58,739 nucleotides of DNA from Paludibacteraceae bacterium (GTDB taxonomy: Bacteria > Bacteroidota > Bacteroidia > Bacteroidales > Paludibacteraceae), in assembly GCA_024401495.1 (NCBI GenBank), contig JAKSKW010000012.1:1-58739 (forward strand), written 5' to 3'. Position 1 is the first letter of the stretch; every line of letters starts with the position of its first letter. Made by a program: the position numbers and the translations under genes. A model generated the notes under the pieces. It ran no database searches. It was not told where the DNA came from and was given only the letters and a program-made list of their open reading frames with translations. Positions 11,101 through 16,592 of this stretch are shown here, one piece after another.

Positions 11101-12861
11101 TACTTGAAAGATGTCAACAAGAAATTCTCTAAGACAACTCTTGCAAAGAAAGCCAACGAGAAAATTGCGGAAAGAAATGACACTACCAAGAAAGACGAGA
11201 AGGTTGTTGAGCAGCCAAAGCCAAGAGTGCCAAAGGTTTATGAAAGAAAGAACCTACGTCTAAAGAAAGGCAACAAGACAAGAATCAGCCACCGACTTGG
11301 CGTAAACAGAATCATCGTTGAGGCTGTAGACAAAGATGGCAAACCATACGAATTGAAGTATGAGGTCATCGACCAGAATGCTATCAATGTCATTGCCAAG
11401 GAAGACGTCAACAACATCTCAATCACAGTCAAGGAGAAGATGAGGAAGAATGAGAAACTCGGCAACTTCCTAGACGGAATGGTAAGAAGTTTGATGATGG
11501 TAAGAAATGTAAGCGGAAACATCAAGCTTACAGAAGGAACCACACTCAACGGATACAACTGTGGTAGTGGATTCTTAGGACAGGCTGGTAGTGGAGAGCC
11601 AGGTGCTAAATTCACTTTCGGATTCTACAATGCAGCCGACGCCATCGAGGAAGCGATCAACAAGAAACAGTTGGGACTTGACAACGTCGTCAACCCTATC
11701 GTCTTGACTCACGACCAGACAATTCAGGCAAAAGCAGTCTTGGAGCCATTCACAGGCATCAAGTTCGACATTAACGCAGCATCGTCTTGGAACAGGGGCG
11801 ACGAGATTTTCTATTTCGACGGTTACGAAAAGGGAGTCGAAGACTTGTTCTCAGGATCTCATAGCCATACAGATATTGCAATACGAAGATCTTCATTCAA
11901 ACGTGGAGCAACAACATCTAATGAAACATTCGCAGATTTCATAGACAACGTCTACAAAATGAGATCCCACATTGAGAGAAAGAATCCAAACAGAGGCGAC
12001 GCAGAGGTACCGTTGAATTCTGCAGATGTGCTTGTACCTTCGTTCATAGCCGCATACAAGGGAGAGAACATCAGTAAAGAGCAAGACACTAAGATCATCC
12101 GCAGAGTTGGCAAAATGCTTCCTAACTGGAAGTTCACTTTGGATTTGATGAGCAAGGCTCCTATATTAAAGGAACATTTCAAGGCATTCAACGTCACTCA
12201 CGGATACAAGTGTACTTACAATATCAACTCATTCAGCAAGCATAACGACTGGATGCCGTTGACTGATGATTACGAAGGATTCGGAACTGTCCATGACGAC
12301 ACGGAGGAAACGCCATTCTTGGTAAGAAGCACAAAGGTCGAGAATGTCAACTTGACTGAGGCATTCAATCCTTTGATCGGAGTCAACTCTACATTGAAAA
12401 ACAGTGTACGAATCAAGGTTGAATACAACAGAAACCGTACAGCAGGATTGGATATTCCAGCACTTCAGATCGTCGAGTCGTACAGCAAAGGATTCAAGAT
12501 TGGAGGAGGTTACCGAATCGATAAATTCGGAGTCATCATGGGATGGGTAGACAAGAAGAAAAAGACTAAAGTCAACAACGACTTGAATCTAAACTTGGAT
12601 ATCGACTTTAAGAATACAGAGGCATTCATCCGTAAGTTTGAGACCATCGCCAACACAATTGAAGAGAGAAGCAGCGGTTTGCAGACTATGAAGGCTGAGT
12701 TTACCGCAGAGTACGTAGTGAGCCAGGCAATGAAGATTTCGTTCTTCTACGACAGAAGCGCATCTAAACCTAGAGTATCGACGTCGTACCCTATCTCAAC
12801 ATCAAAATTCGGATTCAAGATTCATCTGTTGTTGACAGAGACAACATCAAGAGACGATTAA
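5179..12861 (+). CDS. sprA: Type IX secretion translocon protein SprA/Sov
   Basis: This 2560-residue secreted protein is the large outer-membrane beta-barrel through which Type IX substrates cross the outer membrane (SprA in Flavobacterium, Sov in Porphyromonas). A signal peptide (basic start, hydrophobic core FIFTLFAFFAGFSSFA, cleavage before Q35) begins it. The recognisable features are its great length, N-terminal strands such as KLKLQGTVELDFG and INASGTVGDRINVNFSY, the SYIDDFEGTESSI segment, and many alternating aromatic strands. It follows ruvA by 16 bp and ends at a 13-bp-stem terminator. Its codon use is less biased than that of maeB or the gldK-N genes. The partner ring and motor genes lie about 33 kb downstream (46018-51860). 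Identification is confident on size and motifs. Confidence 0.93.
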   Translation: MHSILKQRNIKFGKRVKIFIFTLFAFFAGFSSFAQDLILNSDIKPEDNKGGKEADTTKLRYPIAKSGLNSQEDIKQTKPIDIKEGNDYQTDVEYDPTTGLYIFHRRIGDMDVTSPFAMTTSEYSDYQLKQSMNSYWAEKNRLGGEGGNKFGLDGVEIGLGVAGDKIFGPGGVKLKLQGTVELDFGLSFTKRDNPSIAERNRKVSNFDFDTKVQINASGTVGDRINVNFSYNTESTFDADQQMIKLSYQGKEDDIIRKIDVGNVSLPLSSSLIPGSNSLFGIMTELQYGKLKVSAVVSKQDCESQTVSSKNGASTTEFELDITDYDENKHYFLSRYFRENYDKWMSQVPVIQNNIVITNIDVWVTNQNSYSTSQNTNNQSTRNIIAFKKLGEKENVTVSDLKNELKTDSVLPRNELWDVYSKIKDKKHPLRTADIIEDAPELALLKKDEDYAEIKSARKLSPNEYTLNENLGYISLRSALNNGEVLAVAYEYRMGGKTYRVGELSSNLSSTMENSTESESANDAPALYAKLIKTVEVDPNNEEIWDLMMKNIYNIGGYNIQEKDFDLQIKCMNNGGLYLDYAKEGEVTDNLKNKKWINIIGADRLNSKQRKMSDGKYDFLEGYTILASQGRIILPCVEPFGNKMTDVGAGDLKFDKLYKNIKSDAFEFAENARFKIVGEYKSTSGNEIRIKPYAKKGSVKVTAGGRTLQEGTGYTVDYAAGIVKILDEAVLASNSQVNVTSESENMFSSQQTSLNGVNAEYKFSDRLSVGATIMHLSETPITEKVANGNEPKSNTIWGVNAAYSTKSNWLTKVTDALPLVEAKAPSNFTISGEFAQLIPGHNKHIEQDGESVSYIDDFEGTESSINLMSANSWTLASVPIRSWTPSLTKDFVRHNDNFWRSQDTDSSKYKNIEYGLERAHFAWYQIDNIFQRNNRSTPDGITTDDMSSNFTRQVVEQEIYPLKEKQNGVPSTISTLNVAYYPKERGMYNLDVDKMNENGELENPENRWGGMMRKLETTNFSKSNIEYLEIWMLDPYSEEGINMNANGVKNEGKLVFNLGEISEDILHDNEIEAEERFIIDTDNKKNPETIWGRKPLGRVTGKFDNDNIELQDLGLNGKSSEQEREFDTYKKYLQGLAAKNVANYDVFESDPAGDDFVHYRKSTRDGILERYHKYNGMERNSIIDESGDNKTAGSWIPNTEDINGDKTLNTREKYYEYVIKISPEIFSADSTRWHESYIINRTETSPDNPDSHVENLPNGNDVRAVWYRLKIPLQEADVNGTDNSSKKGPSFTSIRYMRMYMTDFTETTYLRFAGMNLTRTDWRTISNRGDKALFEGSDNNYSNNIKTNTEALQISSVGIEKDKQKKPVGYDTPPGIERSLDPMSNTDRRENEQSMRMVVTGLRPKETAAAYKRTTLDVRQYERLKMFVHFEDEYNDPEQSSNGVQFYVRIGSDYTENYYEYKINNVIYTYAGESSREGIWPMEVDFAFNDLVDLKMERNRGGRSGRSVDPSMRYTKAYGNNELTVKGNPSFGDIRTILVGVINESGETKNMEIWLDELRMMGFNEDGGWAALGKIGFTLSDFASFDATGRIETTGFGGIESNVMDRNMEDTYSLDMSTTVQLGKLFPEKAHVNMPLTITHSREKEKPKYDPTNTDVLMEDALEYVSKSDRDSIEKISVVSSEQTSFALTNVRVGIASKKPMPYDPANFSFSLAFTKRNERDIDVEYDMTRTYRGNFNYSYSLSPKVLSPFKDNKYFKKKKWKLFTDFGIYPMPNSYTFSVDMDRTYNEVMARELGTDQSSIVNQDRLSDMTWDKDFNMTRRADIKWNFTKNLKLSFATAMNSEIEESLAYNEDLIDLPRMREYKYNRDYIYDLREDSITEWSKDLRETTLKSLLAAGEPYNYSQQLNISYAIPVNKISMFDWVTANATYSGNYDWQRGVTLTPNTYTSNNDIADSKRSWTGDVRLNMETLYNKSSYLKDVNKKFSKTTLAKKANEKIAERNDTTKKDEKVVEQPKPRVPKVYERKNLRLKKGNKTRISHRLGVNRIIVEAVDKDGKPYELKYEVIDQNAINVIAKEDVNNISITVKEKMRKNEKLGNFLDGMVRSLMMVRNVSGNIKLTEGTTLNGYNCGSGFLGQAGSGEPGAKFTFGFYNAADAIEEAINKKQLGLDNVVNPIVLTHDQTIQAKAVLEPFTGIKFDINAASSWNRGDEIFYFDGYEKGVEDLFSGSHSHTDIAIRRSSFKRGATTSNETFADFIDNVYKMRSHIERKNPNRGDAEVPLNSADVLVPSFIAAYKGENISKEQDTKIIRRVGKMLPNWKFTLDLMSKAPILKEHFKAFNVTHGYKCTYNINSFSKHNDWMPLTDDYEGFGTVHDDTEETPFLVRSTKVENVNLTEAFNPLIGVNSTLKNSVRIKVEYNRNRTAGLDIPALQIVESYSKGFKIGGGYRIDKFGVIMGWVDKKKKTKVNNDLNLNLDIDFKNTEAFIRKFETIANTIEERSSGLQTMKAEFTAEYVVSQAMKISFFYDRSASKPRVSTSYPISTSKFGFKIHLLLTETTSRDD

Positions 12862-12862
12862 C

Positions 12863-12900
12863 AAAAGCCGACGGAGTTCTATTCCGTCGGCTTTTATTTT
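12863..12900 (+). terminator. Terminator of ruvA-sprA
   Basis: A 13-bp perfect stem (AAAAGCCGACGGA, 12863-12875; TCCGTCGGCTTTT, 12883-12895) with a 7-base loop and T-rich tail lies directly after the sprA stop. Confidence 0.92.
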
Positions 12901-12950
12901 ATTTCATTAAAAAATTTGATAATTAGCGCTAAAGGGTAGAAAAGTTTTTC

Positions 12951-12958
12951 TATTTTTG
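12951..12958 (+). promoter_or_regulatory. -7 element for the 13004 gene
   Basis: TATTTTTG matches TAnnTTTG, 46 bp before the ATG. A perfect 10-bp palindrome TTAGCGCTAA (12923-12932) lies at about the -33 position and could be an operator. Confidence 0.6.
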
Positions 12959-13003
12959 TCAATTAAAGTTAGCACTTAAAAGGAATTAAAAAAGGTTTCA
13001 TCT

Positions 13004-15106
13004 ATGAGTAGAACATTTACTAAATTATTTTTTGCAGTAGCAGTTCTTTTCGGAGTTCTCAACACTGCATTTGCCGACAAATATAAGGCGGCTATGAAAT
13101 TCGATGGTATTGTCAAAGGTTCTTCTGAAGATGTGGATGCGGAAATCACAAAAAATGAAGACGGCACTTACGACATCACATTCATCGGATTCAGCGTATC
13201 TGTCGAGATTTTGGGAGATGATGTAGAGAATGGTTCAGCCAACATCACAAAACTAAAAGGAACAGAGAGCAATGGTTTTACATTGGAAGGCACTGGAGAC
13301 TCTCAGTTTGAGATTGTTGGAAAATCTCTTGACTTGAAGGCATTCCAAGCCACTATCGATGAATCAGGCAAAGGTTCCGGTTCATTTGAAGGAGAAGCGA
13401 GTTTGGGATTCTTGGCACTTCAGGCGACTTGTGAATTCACACTTGAAAGAGTCATAGACAACGACACAATCGTAAAGAAAGAGTTGGAGTTTGATGACGT
13501 GCCATTCTACAACAAGGCCATTGACCTAAATAAACCAAACGACACAATCAAGACAAACAACGATTCTTCCGCTGTTGGCATCAAACTATTTGAGACAAAG
13601 GCAAGTTTCGCAATTTCTGATTATGAGATCTCAGTTGGAGAGTTGGCATTGAAGCAGAGATTGGTGCTTGAGAATCTTAAATATAGTGCTGGTTCAGAAG
13701 AAGGTGCATACAAGATTTTCGGAGCTACAAACATGTATGTCAACGAATACAAGATGTACGTTCCAGCTGTAGCAGACATCAATGTATCAGCAGATGGCAA
13801 GATCGACGGTACAATCGATATCACAATCGAAATGGTCGTTTTAAGATACAAACTCACAGTAGTATTTGGAAGCCAGGCTGAAGGTGTTGTAATTGAGGAT
13901 AAGTATTTGGAGTATGAGAAGACTGGATCAGTTGTTGTCAAGTCTGACAAAACATTTGTTAATGATTCTTTGATCTACATCAACGAAAATGGAATCTTGA
14001 TTGAGAACATGCAGTACTCAATTGTTGACCAGAAGATGTCCTTGTTAATCAAAGACGCCAAGGTTTTTGCGGCAGATGGAACTATGAGTTCTTCAATAGT
14101 TTACAAGGCTTCAAAAGCAGAGGCATACATCAACGTCAACGACAAAAATATCTATCTAAAAGACATTGATATCGACTTTAATCTGGAAGTTGCATATTCA
14201 ATGGTAGACACAACTAAAACTGCGGCATTTGGCAAAATCTCAATTCTTGAAGCTGACTCTGCAACTAATAGATTCATCGATCCAGAAGGGCCATTCCAAT
14301 ATGGTTTGGTTGGAGGAATGTTGATTTCAATGGAAGTTGACACAACAGGTAACGATTTGGACGGATACACTGCAAATTCAGAGTTTAAGATAAGCGGTAT
14401 TTACGACCTTGCAGATGGGCCAATCGAAGTTGTAAAGCTAACAGATTTGGATGCAGCAAGAGAGGCAGCTATCGCAGCTATCAAAGAGAACAACCAAAGA
14501 TGTGGAGTAAGTGTAACAGCAACAGACAAAGCAGGCAATTCAAGTGAGTTTACTGCAACATGTTTCGTGACAATTGCATCTATCTCATACGAGGAGATTC
14601 TTCCAGACTCAACTCAGTTCCCATCAAAGGTGTATGCCGACTCAACGACAGGTGTAGCCGCTGTAACATTCGTTCCTTTCAACATCGAATATGTAGCAAA
14701 GAACGACTCACTTAACTTGTCGAAGTCAGCGAAGAAAGTAGCCGCATCTATTATTGTAAACAATAAGACATACTCTCTTCCTGCAACTGTTGAACTTCCA
14801 GTTGGAGATGCAGAAATCCAATACACATGGGTGAACCCATATTCTGGAAAAGAGTATTCTCGAACTATCACTGTTAATGTATCTGCAGAAGATCCAACTG
14901 CAGTTTCTAACGTAGCAAGCAAGGCTGTTTCTGTAATCTACAAGAACGGCAACTTGATTGTCAACGGAGCAAACGATGCAAACGTAACTGTAGTTAGCAT
15001 CAGTGGAGCTACTGTATACTCTGGCAAGGCAGGAGCAATCAATCTACACAAGGGAATTTACATTGTGAAGGTTAACGGTAAGGCTTACAAGGTTGTAGTC
15101 AAGTAA
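13004..15106 (+). CDS. Secreted protein with calycin-like repeats and Type IX sorting tail
   Basis: This 700-residue protein starts with a signal peptide (about residues 1-24, ending NTAFA). The body has two or three beta-rich segments (about 27-155, 185-330, 340-480) with the pattern of calycin-like barrel domains that occur in Bacteroidales surface proteins; this domain call is tentative. A segment near residues 500-530 (VSVTATDKAGNSSEFTATC) resembles an immunoglobulin-like HYR fold. The last about 70 residues, with GNLIVNGAND, ATVYSGKAG and the end GIYIVKVNGKAYKVVVK, form a typical Type A C-terminal sorting domain, so it should be exported by the Type IX system and either released or attached to surface polysaccharide. 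It sits directly downstream of sprA but with its own promoter and terminator. No enzymatic motif was found. Confidence 0.8.
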   Translation: MSRTFTKLFFAVAVLFGVLNTAFADKYKAAMKFDGIVKGSSEDVDAEITKNEDGTYDITFIGFSVSVEILGDDVENGSANITKLKGTESNGFTLEGTGDSQFEIVGKSLDLKAFQATIDESGKGSGSFEGEASLGFLALQATCEFTLERVIDNDTIVKKELEFDDVPFYNKAIDLNKPNDTIKTNNDSSAVGIKLFETKASFAISDYEISVGELALKQRLVLENLKYSAGSEEGAYKIFGATNMYVNEYKMYVPAVADINVSADGKIDGTIDITIEMVVLRYKLTVVFGSQAEGVVIEDKYLEYEKTGSVVVKSDKTFVNDSLIYINENGILIENMQYSIVDQKMSLLIKDAKVFAADGTMSSSIVYKASKAEAYINVNDKNIYLKDIDIDFNLEVAYSMVDTTKTAAFGKISILEADSATNRFIDPEGPFQYGLVGGMLISMEVDTTGNDLDGYTANSEFKISGIYDLADGPIEVVKLTDLDAAREAAIAAIKENNQRCGVSVTATDKAGNSSEFTATCFVTIASISYEEILPDSTQFPSKVYADSTTGVAAVTFVPFNIEYVAKNDSLNLSKSAKKVAASIIVNNKTYSLPATVELPVGDAEIQYTWVNPYSGKEYSRTITVNVSAEDPTAVSNVASKAVSVIYKNGNLIVNGANDANVTVVSISGATVYSGKAGAINLHKGIYIVKVNGKAYKVVVK

Positions 15107-15134
15107 AAAGGCGGAAGGTTACATTCCACTATAC

Positions 15135-15171
15135 AAGCATCGTCGGCGGGAAAGCTGACGATGCTTTTTTT
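15135..15171. terminator. Bidirectional terminator between convergent genes
   Basis: AAGCATCGTCGGC (15135-15147) pairs with GCTGACGATGCTT (15154-15166), with one wobble, followed by a T run. It ends the 13004 gene and lies immediately beyond the stop of the convergent gene at 15173. Confidence 0.85.
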
Positions 15172-15172
15172 C

Positions 15173-16006
15173 TTATTTAATTCCTCTTGCAATCTTCACA
15201 GCTGTCCAAGCCTCATTAATTTTCTTCATGGACTCGTTAGCCTGACGCTCCTTCTCATCTTCACCTGCCAACATATTATCCGGATGATAGTGTTTGGCTA
15301 AATTCCTATAAGACTTCTTAATATCTTCGTCAGAGTCATTTTCAGAAACCTGAAGAATCTCGTAAGCATTTTTCAAAGATATGACAACGGTTGTTCTCGC
15401 TGTTTTATACTCCTTAAAGTCGTCCTGTTCTTCCGTATCGTCATTCATATATTCAACTCGATAATATCCCTGATTATATTTTTCCATGAAAATGGCAAAT
15501 ATACTTTTTATTTCACCTCCGGTCAAACCTAGATAAGAGGCGATTCTTTCAATCTGATTTCTCTCCTCTTTAGTCACTATGCCATCTGCATAAGCCACAG
15601 CGCAAAGTTCCATAATCAGCTCAGCCTTATCTACATAGTTCAATCGTTTTCTTTTAATCAGGCTACAGATAGAAGCAGTATTAAAATCTTGTTTTAGGAT
15701 ATTCTGAAAATCAGCAAAGGCAGTCGCCCGCTCCTTACTATTACTATAATATCTGGCAATAGTGGATTTCACTCTACTTAATTCGTATTTATGCTCAACA
15801 CCGTCAACTTTCATCACGTCGGCAAGCAAAACAAGAACACAACGCTGAAAATCCGACATATAGTCTCTAGGCTCATAGATCTTTCTATCCACATTCTTCT
15901 CATCTGGGTTAAGACGGTTCACTACAAGTCTTGCAATGAATCCAACCACCCCAAAAAGCAAAATGAGTACGAAAACCAGAACTACAATATACGACAGTCC
16001 CATAAA
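15173..16006 (-). CDS. DjlA-like membrane-anchored J-domain co-chaperone (TM-TerB-DnaJ)
   Basis: The protein (277 residues from the chosen start) has one N-terminal membrane helix (SYIVVLVFVLILLFGVVGFIA), a TerB-like helical domain in the middle (VLLADVMKVDG ... AYADGIVTKEE) and a C-terminal J domain with HPD in AKHYHPDN. This order is that of DjlA, a membrane J-protein that stimulates DnaK at the inner membrane. The open frame reaches 16078, but an exact -7 box (16076-16083) overlaps that codon, so that start is excluded; the choice is ATG at 16021 or 16006. I chose 16006 because GAAGGTG lies 5 bp before it. The gene reads alone, between a convergent secreted protein and a tRNA cluster. The DnaK partner is inferred. 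Confidence 0.85.
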   Translation of the reverse strand, partial: FMGLSYIVVLVFVLILLFGVVGFIARLVVNRLNPDEKNVDRKIYEPRDYMSDFQRCVLVLLADVMKVDGVEHKYELSRVKSTIARYYSNSKERATAFADFQNILKQDFNTASICSLIKRKRLNYVDKAELIMELCAVAYADGIVTKEERNQIERIASYLGLTGGEIKSIFAIFMEKYNQGYYRVEYMNDDTEEQDDFKEYKTARTTVVISLKNAYEILQVSENDSDEDIKKSYRNLAKHYHPDNMLAGEDEKERQANESMKKINEAWTAVKIARGIK

Positions 16007-16075
16007 AACACCTTCTTTCATATCTAATCTGAGTAAATCAATAAAACCAAACCACGTTAGTGCCTCATCACTACA

Positions 16076-16083
16076 CAAAAGTA
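16076..16083 (-). promoter_or_regulatory. -7 element for the DjlA-like gene
   Basis: On the minus strand this reads TACTTTTG, an exact TAnnTTTG match, 55-70 bp upstream of the two candidate starts. It rules out the longer reading frame start at 16078. Confidence 0.65.
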
Positions 16084-16094
16084 GCGAATATACA

Positions 16095-16126
16095 ACAAAA
16101 AAGGTTTCTCAAAATTGAGAAACCTT
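16095..16126 (-). terminator. Terminator of the tRNA-Met/Glu/Glu unit
   Basis: An 11-bp stem, AAGGTTTCTCA (16101-16111) and its partner ending at 16126, is followed on the minus strand by a T run (A run at 16095-16100). It lies 3 bp past the last tRNA-Glu. Confidence 0.85.
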
Positions 16127-16128
16127 CT

Positions 16129-16204
16129 TGGTAGCGGATCCGGGATTTGAACCCGAGTTTCATGCGTGAGAGGCATGCATGCTAGGCCACTACATTAATC
16201 CGCC
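16129..16204 (-). tRNA. tRNA-Glu (CTC), copy 2
   Basis: A full cloverleaf reads on the minus strand: acceptor GGCGGAT, anticodon stem CATGC/GCATG, 7-base loop CTCTCAC with anticodon CTC, and T loop TTCAAAT. CCA is encoded at the 3' end. CTC reads GAG only, the dominant Glu codon of highly expressed genes here. The sequence is identical to the copy at 16262. Confidence 0.93.
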
Positions 16205-16261
16205 ATACTTAGCGACATCTAACTTCAAATTAATTGAACAAGTCAGTCACATATTTTCTTG

Positions 16262-16337
16262 TGGTAGCGGATCCGGGATTTGAACCCGAGTTTCATGCGT
16301 GAGAGGCATGCATGCTAGGCCACTACATTAATCCGCC
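16262..16337 (-). tRNA. tRNA-Glu (CTC), copy 1
   Basis: Identical in sequence to the tRNA at 16129, including the encoded CCA; the two are separated by 57 bp and are read leftwards after tRNA-Met. The tandem identity indicates recent duplication or gene conversion. Confidence 0.93.
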
Positions 16338-16356
16338 ATATGCAAAGAAATTTTTG

Positions 16357-16430
16357 TAGCGGGAACGAGAATTGAACTCGTGACCTCCGGGTTATGAATC
16401 CGACGCTCTAACCAACTGAGCTATCCCGCC
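16357..16430 (-). tRNA. tRNA-Met (CAT), elongator type
   Basis: The minus strand reads GGCGGGATAGCTCAG at the 5' end, anticodon loop TTCATAA (CAT) and T arm with GTTCAATTC. The fully paired acceptor and lack of the initiator features point to elongator tRNA-Met; a lysidine tRNA-Ile cannot be wholly excluded. No CCA is encoded. It is first in the leftward tRNA unit. Confidence 0.9.
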
Positions 16431-16449
16431 ATCTTTCCGTTTGCGAGTG

Positions 16450-16479
16450 CAAAGGTAGTACAAATTCCATTACTTCCAA
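16450..16479 (-). promoter_or_regulatory. Promoter of the tRNA-Met/Glu/Glu unit
   Basis: On the minus strand TTG (16477-16479) and TACCTTTG (16450-16457) are 19 bp apart. The -7 box lies 20 bp before the tRNA-Met 5' end. Confidence 0.75.
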
Positions 16480-16592
16480 ACATTTCACACAACTATTTTA
16501 CAAAAAGTTTCACAAAACATTAACAATCAGCATTTTCACAAATATAGAATATTTAGTCCATTTCATGAAACTTCATTTATCATTTTACATTT

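Noticed and set aside
12923..12979. CIRCE-like half-sites (TTAGCACTT at 12969, AAGTGCTAA at 57736)
   Set aside because: Only single arms are present, not the TTAGCACTC-N9-GAGTGCTAA pair, and a 12-bp match in AT-rich DNA of this length is expected by chance.
16357..16430. tRNA with CAT anticodon as initiator tRNA or tRNA-Ile2
   Set aside because: The acceptor is fully paired and the anticodon stem lacks the three G-C pairs of initiators; the sequence looks like elongator tRNA-Met, though Ile2 is not fully excluded.
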